This document shows, piece after piece, positions 7,100-15,594 of a stretch of 64,000 nt of DNA (positions within the stretch are counted from its first letter, which is position 1; each line of letters begins with the position of its first letter). The DNA is from Fibrobacter succinogenes. GTDB lineage: Bacteria; Fibrobacterota; Fibrobacteria; Fibrobacterales; Fibrobacteraceae. The stretch spans positions 29,293-93,292 of the forward strand of contig CADAWC010000008.1 of NCBI GenBank assembly GCA_902791475.1. Direction: 5' to 3'. The translations under genes were made by a program, and so were the position numbers. The notes below the pieces were generated by a model that was given only the letters and a program-made list of their open reading frames with translations, was not told the origin of the DNA and did no database searches.

Positions 7100-8386
7100 A
7101 TGAATCATTCTTTAAGCGAAAAGTTGTTTGCAGAAGCAAAGACGCTCATGCCGGGTGGCGTGAACAGTCCTGTGCGTGCGTTTAGCAATGTGGGGGCGAC
7201 GCCTCCGTTTATCAAGCGTGCCAAGGGTAGCCACATTTACGATGTTGATGGAAACGACTACATCGATTACGTGGGCAGCTGGGGCCCGATGCTTTTGGGG
7301 CATGCACACGATGCAGTGATTAAGGCTGTTGCCGATACGGCTCAGAACGGTCTCAGTTTTGGCGCCCCGTGCGGTCTTGAATCGGAACTTGCGAAGCTTG
7401 TGATGAGTCTTGTGCCGAGTGTCGAGATGATTCGCATGGTGAACAGCGGAACCGAAGCTACGATGAGTGCCATCCGTGCGGCTCGCGGTTTTACCGGTCG
7501 CGATAAGATTGTGAAATTCGAAGGTTGCTATCACGGCCATAGCGATAGCTTGCTTATCAAGGCGGGCTCGGGCATGCTCACGACGGGCAAGCCGAGCAGC
7601 AAGGGTGTGCCTGCGGATTTGGCAAAGTACACGATTACGCTCCAGTACAACGATGTGGCGGGCGTTAAGGAACTTTTCGATAAGATTGGCGACGAAATCG
7701 CAGGCGTGATAGTAGAACCGGTGGCTGGCAACATGGGCGTTGTCCCTGCGAAGCCGGAGTTCTTGCAGACGCTTTCTGAAGAGACTAAAAAACATGGCGC
7801 TTTGCTAATTGTTGATGAAGTCATGACCGGTTTCCGTGTCGGGATTCATTGCGCACAAGGTCTCTATGGCATTAAGCCGGATCTCACCACGTTCGGTAAG
7901 ATTATCGGCGGCGGCATGCCGGTGGGCGCTTATGGCGGTCGCTTGGACGTGATGCAGCAGATTGCTCCGCTCGGTGGTATTTACCAGGCGGGTACGCTTT
8001 CGGGCAATCCTGTGGCGATGGCTGCAGGGCTTGCCACTATGCGTGAACTTTCAACGCATCCTGAACATTACGTGCATGCTGAAGCCATGACGAAACGCTT
8101 GATTGCAGGGCTCAAGTCCGCTGCAACTGAAGCGGGGATTCCGCTTGCTACAAACCAGGTCGGCTCCATGGGCTGCATCTTCTTTACGGAAGGGCCGGTC
8201 ACGTGCTTTGCCGACGTGCAAAAGTCTGATTTGGAACTCTTCCGCAGGTATTTCCTCGGCATGCTTGACGAAGGATTCTACTTTGCGCCGAGCCAGTTCG
8301 AAGCCATCTTCGTGAGCGCCGCTCACACCGAAGATGAAATCGATCGTACCATTGAAGCCGCACGAAAAGTGTTTAAAGCGCTGTAG
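7100..8386 (+). CDS. hemL: Glutamate-1-semialdehyde 2,1-aminomutase
   Basis: HemL is a PLP enzyme that converts glutamate-1-semialdehyde, the HemA product, to 5-aminolevulinate. Motifs: [13 protein letters not shown] at the N-terminus, [37 protein letters not shown], and the PLP lysine K267 in [17 protein letters not shown]. Length is 428 aa, as usual. The start is ATG 7100 with an AAGGA site; a slightly longer in-frame start lacks one. With hemA, hemC, hemD and hemB upstream this completes the C5 pathway to uroporphyrinogen III. Confidence 0.97.
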   Translation: MNHSLSEKLFAEAKTLMPGGVNSPVRAFSNVGATPPFIKRAKGSHIYDVDGNDYIDYVGSWGPMLLGHAHDAVIKAVADTAQNGLSFGAPCGLESELAKLVMSLVPSVEMIRMVNSGTEATMSAIRAARGFTGRDKIVKFEGCYHGHSDSLLIKAGSGMLTTGKPSSKGVPADLAKYTITLQYNDVAGVKELFDKIGDEIAGVIVEPVAGNMGVVPAKPEFLQTLSEETKKHGALLIVDEVMTGFRVGIHCAQGLYGIKPDLTTFGKIIGGGMPVGAYGGRLDVMQQIAPLGGIYQAGTLSGNPVAMAAGLATMRELSTHPEHYVHAEAMTKRLIAGLKSAATEAGIPLATNQVGSMGCIFFTEGPVTCFADVQKSDLELFRRYFLGMLDEGFYFAPSQFEAIFVSAAHTEDEIDRTIEAARKVFKAL

Positions 8387-8473
8387 TTCTGGAATGTTAA
8401 ATTTTTATTATTTATTTTGATTGAATTATGTTATATATTATGGGTATCATAATCAACAAGATGGAGAATAAAA

Positions 8474-8773
8474 ATGAAAAAAATCATGATTCTTGCAGCT
8501 ATTGGAAGTGCGGTCGTTCTCTCTGCTTGCGCTGCCGCTTCTAAAGCCTCGTCGGTTGTTACTGATGCCAGCGATTGTACGGTTTCTAGTACCGATAACT
8601 CGGCTACAGCCACAACGAAAGGTGGCTCCGTTACATTCACGCAGACTGAAAACGGTTATTCCATGACTTATGGCGGTGTCCTAAGCTCCCTTGAACCAAA
8701 GGAATTTGATGTAAAGGTAGGTAAGGAACAGCTGCTTGATATGGCAAATAAATACTGCGCTGATAACAAGTAA
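8474..8773 (+). CDS. Small lipoprotein of unknown function
   Basis: A 99-aa protein with a lipoprotein signal: a KK start, a hydrophobic stretch and the lipobox LSAC, with lipidation expected at C19. The mature part is rich in Ser, Thr and Ala, has two further cysteines (in DCTV and KYCADNK) that could form a disulphide, and no family I recognise. It has a GGAG ribosome site and its own strong terminator, so it is probably a monocistronic, well expressed gene. Confidence 0.75.
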   Translation: MKKIMILAAIGSAVVLSACAAASKASSVVTDASDCTVSSTDNSATATTKGGSVTFTQTENGYSMTYGGVLSSLEPKEFDVKVGKEQLLDMANKYCADNK

Positions 8774-8783
8774 AGTTTAAAAA

Positions 8784-8813
8784 AATCCGACTTCTTTAGA
8801 AGCCGGATTTTTT
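8784..8813 (+). terminator. Rho-independent terminator of the small lipoprotein gene
   Basis: The hairpin AATCCGACTTC-TTTA-GAAGCCGGATT is followed by TTTTT, 10 bp after the stop codon. A-rich sequence on the left could also serve minus-strand transcription. Confidence 0.85.
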
Positions 8814-8858
8814 AATGTCGCCCGCCCGTCTGCGACGGTGCGGTTTTCGTTATTTCAT

Positions 8859-8886
8859 GTCATCCTGAGGCGAAGCCGAAGGACCC
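8859..8886 (+). repeat. Repeat GTCATCCTGAGGCGAAGCCGAAGGACCC class
   Basis: A copy of the TCATCCTGA...GAAGGA family directly after the 3' end of the acyl-CoA synthetase gene. Its inner part GGCGAAGCC is palindromic. Confidence 0.7.
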
Positions 8887-8888
8887 AG

Positions 8889-10622
8889 TTACTTCTCGTT
8901 GTTTGCGGTCGTTTCGCTTGCGGCGTTTTCCGCATTCGCTTCGTCCGGTGCCGTCACATTCTCGGCGGTATCCTTGTCGCGAATGGTTGCACGGCGAATC
9001 TTTCCGCTAATCGTCTTTGGCAGTTCCGTCACAAAGTCAATGATGCGCGGGCTCTTGTAGCTAGCTGCAATGTTCTTTGCAAAAAGCTGGATTTCCTTTG
9101 CAAGTTCCTTGGACGCTTCGTAACCCTTTTGCAAAACGACCGTTGCCTTGACCGCCTGGCCGCGAGACTTGTCTTCGACGCCCGTGACAGCGACTTCCAA
9201 GACGGCGGGGTGCTTGTGCAGCACTTCTTCGACTTCGAAGGGGCTGATGCGGTAACCGGAGCTCTTTATCAAGTCATCCGTGCGGCCCACGAACCAGAAG
9301 AATCCGTCCTTGTCGCAGTAGGCGGTATCGCCAGTGTGGTATACGCCGCCTTCAAAGACTTTCTCGGTGCGTTCCGCATCGCGATAGTAACCGCAGAACA
9401 TGCCAAAAGGCTTGCCCTGGTCAATCTTGATGATAAGCTCACCGACTTCTTCGGCGGCACAGGGTTTACCTTCGGCATTGATGATTTCCATCTGGTAGCC
9501 TGGAGAGGGTTTGCCGATAGAACCCGGGTGCGGTTCGCTAAAGCCAAAGTTACCCGTGGTAAGCGTAAGCTCGGTCTGTCCGTAACCTTCTTGCATGCGG
9601 ATGCCCGTCTGCTCATAGAACCTGTTGTAAATATCCAAGTTCAACGCTTCGCCTGCGGTGGTGCAGTATTGCAAGCTCGATAGATCGTACTTGCTGAGGC
9701 CATGCTGCAAAATGTAGCGGTACACTGTCGGCGGTGCGCAGAATGTCGTCACCTTGTATTCCGCCATCTTCTCGAGGAGCTTGCCCGGGATGAACGTGGT
9801 CATGTCGTAAGTGAATACGGCGCTTCCAGCAATCCACTGCCCGTAAATTTTGCCCCAGAGAGCCTTGGCCCAGCCTGTTTCGGCAACGGTCAAATGGCGA
9901 CCTCCGTCCACAACGTGTTGCCAGTACTTGGCGGTTACAATGTGTCCGAGCGGGTACGTATAAGTGTGTGCCACCATCTTCGGGTTTGAACTTGTACCAC
10001 TTGTAAAGTACACAATCATGATGTCGTCATTATGCGTTGCGGCATCGCCAACGGGGCGTTCAAACGTCGATGGGAAAAGTTCGTAGTCGTCGTAGAAGCT
10101 AATCCAGTTTTGGCGAGCTGTCTGGCCGACTGTCACGAGCTTTTCGATCGATTCGCACTTGGATTTTGCCTTGTCCACTTCCTTTTGCAAGGCGGGGTCG
10201 TCGTATGTTACGACCATCTTGATTTCGGCGGCATTGAAGCGGTATTCCAAATCTTCGGCGGCGAGCATGTTCGTTGCCGGGATGGCGATTGCGCCAATGC
10301 GGTGGAGCGCCAACAAGAAAAACCAAAATTCGTAGCGACGGCGCAAGATGAGCATCACGCGGTCGCCCTTCTGGATACCTTGTTCTACAAGGAAATTCGC
10401 CGTGCGCTGGGAGGCAAGCGACAAGTCCTTGAACGTGTAAATGTGGCTTTCATCGTTATCGTCACACCACACGAGGGCTTCACGCTTCGGCTCCGTCTTG
10501 GCATATTCGTCAACAACGTCATAAGCGAAGTTAAAATCATTCGGAATCGTTATCTTGAAATTTTTATACAAATCTTCATAAGACTTGTAATCAATTTTAG
10601 ATAGAAACTTATTTAAAATCAT
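8889..10622 (-). CDS. AMP-dependent acyl-CoA synthetase
   Basis: A 577-aa adenylate-forming ligase. The P-loop-like motif YFTSGTSSNPKMV, the A5 motif GYGQTE, the TGDTAYCDKDGFFWFVGRTDDLIKSSGYRISP block and the catalytic lysine in ISGKIRR are all present. GWAKALWGKIYGQW and the overall length resemble the acetyl/medium-chain acyl-CoA synthetase group. It activates a carboxylic acid with ATP and CoA. The last 25 residues are an Asp/Glu/Asn/Ala-rich tail without family counterpart. It is the last gene of a minus-strand operon behind fabF, a 43-aa membrane peptide and a deacetylase-like gene, which suggests acyl-chain metabolism. Substrate unknown. Confidence 0.88.
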   Translation of the reverse strand: MILNKFLSKIDYKSYEDLYKNFKITIPNDFNFAYDVVDEYAKTEPKREALVWCDDNDESHIYTFKDLSLASQRTANFLVEQGIQKGDRVMLILRRRYEFWFFLLALHRIGAIAIPATNMLAAEDLEYRFNAAEIKMVVTYDDPALQKEVDKAKSKCESIEKLVTVGQTARQNWISFYDDYELFPSTFERPVGDAATHNDDIMIVYFTSGTSSNPKMVAHTYTYPLGHIVTAKYWQHVVDGGRHLTVAETGWAKALWGKIYGQWIAGSAVFTYDMTTFIPGKLLEKMAEYKVTTFCAPPTVYRYILQHGLSKYDLSSLQYCTTAGEALNLDIYNRFYEQTGIRMQEGYGQTELTLTTGNFGFSEPHPGSIGKPSPGYQMEIINAEGKPCAAEEVGELIIKIDQGKPFGMFCGYYRDAERTEKVFEGGVYHTGDTAYCDKDGFFWFVGRTDDLIKSSGYRISPFEVEEVLHKHPAVLEVAVTGVEDKSRGQAVKATVVLQKGYEASKELAKEIQLFAKNIAASYKSPRIIDFVTELPKTISGKIRRATIRDKDTAENVTAPDEANAENAASETTANNEK

Positions 10623-10640
10623 TTATGCGAAGTCCTGAAA

Positions 10641-11411
10641 TTACAAGTCCTTGTACATGATTTTTTCGCGCAAGGTCGAAATGTAGCGCACCATGTTCAA
10701 AATGCGTTTCTCGCCAATCGTTCTGAAGTCTTTATCGTGGAACACCAGACGGTGGACTCCACCCGGCAAGAGCATACGGAGGCAGGCGTAAGTCTGCGCG
10801 ATACCGAGAATCGGGGTGGGCAAAATCGAGAAGCTAAGCGTTGCAGAATTCGTCTTCTTGATGTTGCCTTTGACCTTCTGGTAAATGCCGTGGAAATCTT
10901 CGTAGTAGTCGAAAATTTCGAGAGCCTGTTCCTTGAGGTACTTGTTGCCAAACCAAATCGGCGGGATAAAGCCAGAGGGCTTGCCGTTGCCGTGAGCCTT
11001 CCACAGTGCGAGACTGCGCTTGAGGAGTGCTTGCGTGAAGCGTTCGTCGATGCCTGCAAATTCTGCTTCGTTGTTCGAAACGAGGAGCGCGAGCTTGCCT
11101 GCAATGCTACGGTTCAGCGAGAGGTCTGCGCGGTGGCGTGCACCGTGGAGCATAATTTCGTAGCCTTCCTTGACAAACTTGTCGAGCTCTTCGCGGAACT
11201 GTTCGGCTTCGGATTCCGGGGCAGCACCAAATGCGGGGATGACCGCAATGCTGATGGGGGAGCCTGCCGCTTCTGCAAGCTTTCTAATCTGGACGGATGC
11301 CTTCTTGAAGTTGTTCACGCTAAAGCTGTGGTAGCAAAGGATGAACTTCTTCTTCTTTTGGAAGGTTGCTTCGGCCGCTTGGATGTCGGCGATATCTTTA
11401 TTCTGTTCCAT
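10641..11411 (-). CDS. DUF2334-like polysaccharide-deacetylase-fold protein
   Basis: A 256-aa protein without signal peptide. FILCYHSF, a VIPAFG strand end, IMLHGARHRADL and the C-terminal LVFHDKDF resemble the NodB-type deacetylase fold, particularly DUF2334 proteins. The His residues in YHS, LHGARH and FHD are candidate metal ligands. It starts 3 bp after the 43-aa gene's stop and ends 18 bp before the acyl-CoA synthetase. The context suggests action on an acylated or lipid-linked substrate, but this is inference; the protein could also be a non-catalytic relative. Confidence 0.65.
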   Translation of the reverse strand: MEQNKDIADIQAAEATFQKKKKFILCYHSFSVNNFKKASVQIRKLAEAAGSPISIAVIPAFGAAPESEAEQFREELDKFVKEGYEIMLHGARHRADLSLNRSIAGKLALLVSNNEAEFAGIDERFTQALLKRSLALWKAHGNGKPSGFIPPIWFGNKYLKEQALEIFDYYEDFHGIYQKVKGNIKKTNSATLSFSILPTPILGIAQTYACLRMLLPGGVHRLVFHDKDFRTIGEKRILNMVRYISTLREKIMYKDL

Positions 11412-11414
11412 AAG

Positions 11415-11546
11415 CTACTCTTGTTCTTTAGATTTTGTGGAAACTTCTTCTTCCAACTTCTGCGAAATGAAGAGGTGGTAGAAAAAGAACAATACTGCGC
11501 TGCAGATGGTTGCTTTAACCCAGGATTTAAAAAGCCAATCAGACAT
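11415..11546 (-). CDS. 43-aa single-pass membrane peptide
   Basis: A short frame between fabF and the deacetylase-like gene: MSDWLFKSWVKA, a hydrophobic stretch (about residues 11-28), then a strongly charged tail ending KEQE. A good AAAGGAG site lies 6 bp before the ATG, the stop is 3 bp before the next start, and the spacing fits an operon. No family recognised. It may anchor or regulate a neighbouring enzyme. Confidence 0.65.
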   Translation of the reverse strand: MSDWLFKSWVKATICSAVLFFFYHLFISQKLEEEVSTKSKEQE

Positions 11547-11560
11547 AGCGGCTCCTTTGT

Positions 11561-12811
11561 TTAATCTTTAAACTTTTTGATGACGACGATACCGTTGTGG
11601 CCGCCAAAGCCAAGCGAGGCAGATACAGCAACGTCGATGTTCCCTTCAACGCCCTTGTGCGGAACGTAGTCGAGATCGCATTCTGCGTCCGGGTTGTCGA
11701 GGTTGATGGTGGCGGGGTAGAACGAATCGCGGATGGCAAGCGTGCTAATCATCGCTTCGATAACGCCTGCTGCACCGACGCAGTGGCCGGTCATGCTCTT
11801 GGTGCTAGAGACCTTGATCTTGTAGGCGTGTTCGCCGAGAGCAATTTTCAGCATCTGCGTTTCGGTGAGGTCGTTCAGGTGCGTCGAGGTACCGTGGGCA
11901 TTGTAGTAGCCCACATCCGTCGGGGCGATGCCCGCATCCTTCATAGCCTTGATCATTGCCTTGGCGCAAGTTTCTCCACCCGGGCGCGGGCTTGTGATGT
12001 GGTAAGCGTCAGCAGAAGAACCGTAACCGGCGACTTCGGCGTAAATCTTTGCACCGCGGGCCTTGGCGTGTTCGAGTTCTTCGAGCACGAGGATGGCTCC
12101 TGCTTCACCCATGACAAAACCGCTGCGGTCCTTGTCGAACGGGCGGGATGCCTTTTCCGGGGCGTCGTTAAACTTGTCGGTGAGGGCGTGCATGCCTGCA
12201 AAGCTCTTGATGGAGTAATCCGTGATGGCGCTTTCGGAACCGCCGGCGAGGCAGACGTCAAGCCTGCCTGAGCGGACGGCATCAAGGGCAACGCCGATGG
12301 CGTCCGTGCCGGAGGCACAGGCGGTGCAGACCGTCCAGGCGGAGCCTGTGATACCAAGTGCGATGGAAACGTTTGCGCATGCTTCGTTTGCAATCAGTTC
12401 GGGCATGGCGAGTGGCGAGACGCGGCGGCGGCCACCTTCGAGGTACTTGCAGTAAGTTTCTTCAACAACGTCCATGCCGGCAAGGCCGTTACCGGCGACA
12501 ATACCAGTCGTGTCTGCGGCGATTTCTTCCTTCGTTAAGCTTGCGTCCTTGACCGCTTCGTTAGCGGCGGCGACGAGAAACTGCGTGAAGCGGGCCATGC
12601 GGCGGGCTTCCTTCGGGTCGATGCCATGTTCTTCGGGCTTAAAATCCTTGACTTCTGCCGCAATTTTCACCGGGCAGTTCGTAGCATCGAACAATGTGAT
12701 CGGGCCGATGCCGCACTTGCCTGCCTTAATGGCGTTCCAAAGTTCGGGGGCGGACTTGCCTACGGGGGTCACCGCACCCATACCAGTAATAACAACTCTT
12801 CTTCTATTCAT
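11561..12811 (-). CDS. fabF: Beta-ketoacyl-ACP synthase II
   Basis: FabF elongates acyl-ACP with malonyl-ACP in fatty acid synthesis. The 416-aa protein (start MNRRRVVITG) has the nucleophile C165 in TACASGTDAIG, histidines in NAHGTSTHLND and TGHCVGAAG, and the C-terminal FGGHNG motif. Longer in-frame starts exist up to 12838, but they enter the upstream repeat. The other fab genes are absent here; the downstream partners are a small membrane peptide, a deacetylase-like protein and an acyl-CoA synthetase. It may therefore be a paralogue serving a special lipid rather than the housekeeping enzyme. Confidence 0.92.
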   Translation of the reverse strand: MNRRRVVITGMGAVTPVGKSAPELWNAIKAGKCGIGPITLFDATNCPVKIAAEVKDFKPEEHGIDPKEARRMARFTQFLVAAANEAVKDASLTKEEIAADTTGIVAGNGLAGMDVVEETYCKYLEGGRRRVSPLAMPELIANEACANVSIALGITGSAWTVCTACASGTDAIGVALDAVRSGRLDVCLAGGSESAITDYSIKSFAGMHALTDKFNDAPEKASRPFDKDRSGFVMGEAGAILVLEELEHAKARGAKIYAEVAGYGSSADAYHITSPRPGGETCAKAMIKAMKDAGIAPTDVGYYNAHGTSTHLNDLTETQMLKIALGEHAYKIKVSSTKSMTGHCVGAAGVIEAMISTLAIRDSFYPATINLDNPDAECDLDYVPHKGVEGNIDVAVSASLGFGGHNGIVVIKKFKD

Positions 12812-12824
12812 AAAAATCTGCATT

Positions 12825-12853
12825 GTCATTCCCGCCACTGAGCGGGAATCTCC
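12825..12853 (+). repeat. Palindromic repeat upstream of fabF
   Basis: GTCATTCCCGC-CACT-GAGCGGGAATCTCC: a hairpin of the GTCATNCC...GG-ATCTCC class, lying immediately before the fabF start. Confidence 0.75.
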
Positions 12854-12980
12854 TTTTCGGATCGTTCTTTTCTAAGATAGTATTTTTGCGATAGTAACGG
12901 TAATTATATAGGGGTATAATAGGATATATTATGATAGAAAATGGAATTTGAAGAATATGATATCAAAAAGAATCGTTTAA

Positions 12981-13011
12981 AAAAGAGCCTAGCTTTATGC
13001 TAGACTCTTTT
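12981..13011 (-). terminator. Terminator downstream of the AT-rich islet
   Basis: The stem AAAAGAGCCTAGC/GCTAGACTCTTTT with loop TTTAT is followed on the minus strand by TTTTTT. It lies 10 bp past the 50-aa gene and fits as the terminator of the two-gene minus-strand unit. Confidence 0.75.
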
Positions 13012-13020
13012 CTATAACGA

Positions 13021-13173
13021 TTATTTATTTTTTTTGTTTTGTTGCGGTTGCTTTTGATCGAAACAATTTTTTGAAAAGTTTCTCTGTACAGCTGAATCGT
13101 TTCTTATTTTGAATTCATTTATTGGTGGTGGAGGTTCTGGTCCGATTACTTGTTTTTTGGGTGAATTTGTCAT
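13021..13173 (-). CDS. 50-aa Pro/Lys/Gln-rich small protein
   Basis: MTNSPKKQ, then GPEPPPPINE, and a C-terminal tail rich in Gln, Asn and Lys. An AAGGA ribosome site lies 6 bp upstream of the ATG. It follows the 217-aa membrane protein on the same strand after an 18-bp gap. No signal or membrane segment and no recognised family. The base composition is as AT-rich as its neighbour. The proline run suggests a binding peptide for the membrane protein, but that is a guess. Confidence 0.55.
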   Translation of the reverse strand: MTNSPKKQVIGPEPPPPINEFKIRNDSAVQRNFSKNCFDQKQPQQNKKNK

Positions 13174-13191
13174 TCGATTCCTTTTTGATAA

Positions 13192-13845
13192 CTATTTAAA
13201 AAATGGAGCTAGTTTCTGTAAAAAAACGGCAAGTGAGAATAACAAGTAGAATATTAAACAAATCTTCATATATTTCTTTGCTATTTTACAGGTTTTTACT
13301 TTATCGCGATTTGCAAGAAGATTTTTATATGCTCCGGAAGCGTTAGTTGCGATGCTGTTTATTTTTATGGTTCTTAAATCATAATCAATAATAGAGGCTA
13401 TATCCCTTGGAATTTCATATTGGAATGATAAAGCTTTGAAATAAGCTATGGTTGAAACAATTAAACAAAGAACGCTGATTGATAAGCAAAATACGAGTGC
13501 GAAAAAAATTTCTTTGTAATTTGGATTGAATAGAATTTTTCCGAAAAAAAAGAGTGCTGATAATAAAGCTGTCAAAATAATGGTATATGAAAAAATATTT
13601 TTATTTTCGGCATCTCGCAGGGATAGGGTTTGTAGAATGTCTTCATAGCTCTTTGTATATAACAAGTTTATTATTTTCTTGTTGGCATTTTGTAGCTTTG
13701 TATTTAATGAAGAAAAAGATTTGTCTTCTACGTTAGGATTGTTCGATTTAAACAAGAAAACGAGGTCTTTCCAAAAATTTGACTTGTAAAGACACAAAAA
13801 AAGACATGCTATAGCAATTATAATATAGACTGTTATTTTTATCAT
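13192..13845 (-). CDS. Unknown AT-rich membrane protein with four hydrophobic segments
   Basis: A 217-aa protein with hydrophobic segments at about residues 4-20, 85-105, 112-135 and 193-212, and a charged soluble loop between the first two (about 25-80) and another before the last. The two closely spaced central segments with flanking helices recall small two-TM effector-like proteins next to nucleotide-signalling genes, but no sensor or cyclase gene is nearby, so this is only a resemblance. The gene is far richer in A+T than the flanking fabF and radical SAM genes and uses AAA, ATT and TTT heavily, which suggests recent acquisition. Confidence 0.6.
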   Translation of the reverse strand: MIKITVYIIIAIACLFLCLYKSNFWKDLVFLFKSNNPNVEDKSFSSLNTKLQNANKKIINLLYTKSYEDILQTLSLRDAENKNIFSYTIILTALLSALFFFGKILFNPNYKEIFFALVFCLSISVLCLIVSTIAYFKALSFQYEIPRDIASIIDYDLRTIKINSIATNASGAYKNLLANRDKVKTCKIAKKYMKICLIFYLLFSLAVFLQKLAPFFK

Positions 13846-14032
13846 ACAAGAAAAAATAGAAAATAAATTAAATAGTTTTTTTTTAGGGTTCTTTTTTTGT
13901 GTAAAAACTTGTTTATTCCCAAATGGCTATCTTTTATAAAAGAAAAACATACGTTGATACCCTTATTGGATGCCGTTGTTCTTTGAAAAAACTATTTTTT
14001 TTTAAAGTATTTTATTGAACGAGGTCTATGGC

Positions 14033-15025
14033 ATGATCGTCTCTTGGATGACAACTAATAAATGTAACTTGACGTGCAAACACTGCTATCAAGATGCAGG
14101 CGAAAACAAGTCTGCCGAACTCACGACATCAGAAGCGCTCAAGCTTATCGACGAAATTGCAAAGGCCGGATTCAAGATCATGATTTTCAGCGGTGGTGAA
14201 CCGATGACTCGCCCGGATATCGTGGAACTTGTGGCCCATGCCCGCGAACGTGGACTCCGCCCGGTGTTTGGCACGAACGGAACGCTCATTACACATGATT
14301 TGGCGTTCAAGCTCAAGGAAGCGGGTGCCATGGCAATGGGTATCAGCGTCGATAGCATTGATCCCAAGCGTCATAATGATTTCCGTGGCCTTCCGAACGC
14401 CTTTGAACTCACATTGATGGGCATCGAAAACTGCAAGGCGGCTGGCCTCCCGTTCCAGATTCATACGACTATTATGGACTGGAACCAGAACGAAATTTTT
14501 GACATCATGGACTGGGTCAAGGAAATCGGTGCCGTGAACCACCAGATTTTCTTCCTCATTCCGGTGGGGCGTGGCAAGGAAATCGAAGGTCATGCGCTGC
14601 GCGTTGCCGAATACGAAGGACTCCTCCGCAAGATTATGGAAAAGAGCCGCACGCTCGGAATCCCGGTGAAGCCCACATGCGCTCCGCAGTTCCTCCGCAT
14701 CGCAGACCAGCTCGACATCAAGACGCGTTACAGCCGCGGTTGCCTCGCTGGCCTTGACTACTGCATCGTAAGCCCGATTGGCAAGGTGCGCCCCTGCGCT
14801 TACATGATGGAAGAAGCGGGCGATGTTCACGATACGCCGTTCGACGAAATTTGGGCAAATGCCGAAATCTTCAAACAGTTACGTACAAAGGCGTACAAGG
14901 GCGCTTGCAGTAAGTGCAAGTTCAACGACCGCTGTGGCGGCTGCCGTGCCCGTGCCGCTTACTACCACGATGGCGACTACATGCAAGAAGACTCCTACTG
15001 CGCGTACGGAAGAGGGTTGAAGTAG
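14033..15025 (+). CDS. Radical SAM/SPASM protein of the NirJ-AhbC/AhbD type
   Basis: A 330-aa protein with the radical SAM cluster C11-x3-C15-x2-C18 (CNLTCKHC), FSGGEP for SAM binding, GTNGTLI, GISVDS, and a C-terminal SPASM-like region (CLAGLDYC, RPCAYM, CSKCKFNDRCGGCRARAAYYHDGDY, SYC) binding one or two extra iron-sulphur clusters. This layout is typical of NirJ/Ahb enzymes, which modify siroheme-derived tetrapyrroles in the alternative haem or haem d1 routes; mycofactocin-type relatives are similar. The siroheme genes 6 kb upstream make AhbC/AhbD-like activity plausible but not proven. Start chosen at ATG 14033 with GAGG upstream. The stop is 2 bp before tadA. Confidence 0.7.
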   Translation: MIVSWMTTNKCNLTCKHCYQDAGENKSAELTTSEALKLIDEIAKAGFKIMIFSGGEPMTRPDIVELVAHARERGLRPVFGTNGTLITHDLAFKLKEAGAMAMGISVDSIDPKRHNDFRGLPNAFELTLMGIENCKAAGLPFQIHTTIMDWNQNEIFDIMDWVKEIGAVNHQIFFLIPVGRGKEIEGHALRVAEYEGLLRKIMEKSRTLGIPVKPTCAPQFLRIADQLDIKTRYSRGCLAGLDYCIVSPIGKVRPCAYMMEEAGDVHDTPFDEIWANAEIFKQLRTKAYKGACSKCKFNDRCGGCRARAAYYHDGDYMQEDSYCAYGRGLK

Positions 15026-15027
15026 GT

Positions 15028-15594
15028 ATGAATAACGTAACCGACAACAACGCAAATCTCTCGTCTCTCGCCAAGGTTGGTGAGCCTGTCGAACCACGTC
15101 TCTCGTCTGACAATTCCGACGACGTTAAATTTATGCGTATGGCGCTTCGTCAGGCCCAGATTGCATTTGACTTTAAGGAAATCCCCATCGGTTGCGTCAT
15201 CGTAAAAGACGGAGTCGTGATAGGGAAGGGCTACAATCAGGTCGAACAGCTCAAGGACGCGACGGCTCATGCCGAAATTATCGCTATTGGCACGGCTGCA
15301 AGCACGCTTGACAACTGGCGCTTGGACGGCTGCACGCTTTATGTGACGCTCGAACCATGCCCTATGTGCGCAGGAGCCATCCTCAACAGCCGTGTTTCCC
15401 GCATTGTTTACGGTTCTCCGGATTCTCGTTTTGGTGGCTGTGGTACGACGATTGATGTCATTACCGGCAATGCACTCAAGCGCACGGTAGAAGTCACGGG
15501 TGGCATTCTCGCAGACGAATGCCTCGGCCTTTTGAAAGGCTTTTTCCAGCAGATGCGCCTCGAAAAAGGTGATTCGGGCAATAAAGGAATTTAG
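15028..15594 (+). CDS. tadA: tRNA-specific adenosine deaminase
   Basis: TadA deaminates A34 of tRNA-Arg(ACG) to inosine. Motifs: HAEI (zinc ligand and catalytic Glu), EPCPMCAGAIL with the other zinc cysteines, the RIVYGSPDSRFGGCGT block and a C-terminal LLKGFFQQMR helix. The ATG at 15028 follows the radical SAM stop by 2 bp. The first 30 residues are translated from repeat sequence (15057-15110) that ordinary TadA lacks; conserved similarity starts at DDVKFMRMALRQAQ. An ATG at 15133 inside that segment could be a shorter start, but then the conserved acidic residues before FM are lost. The true start is uncertain. Confidence 0.9.
   Translation: MNNVTDNNANLSSLAKVGEPVEPRLSSDNSDDVKFMRMALRQAQIAFDFKEIPIGCVIVKDGVVIGKGYNQVEQLKDATAHAEIIAIGTAASTLDNWRLDGCTLYVTLEPCPMCAGAILNSRVSRIVYGSPDSRFGGCGTTIDVITGNALKRTVEVTGGILADECLGLLKGFFQQMRLEKGDSGNKGI
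15057..15110 (+). repeat. Nested repeats in the 5' end of tadA
   Basis: TCTCTCG heptads flank a GGTTGGTGAGCCTGTCGAACC copy, and another TCTCTCGTCTG follows. The same two modules occur apart in the tetrapyrrole genes (3344-3367 and 4591-4622). Confidence 0.8.
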
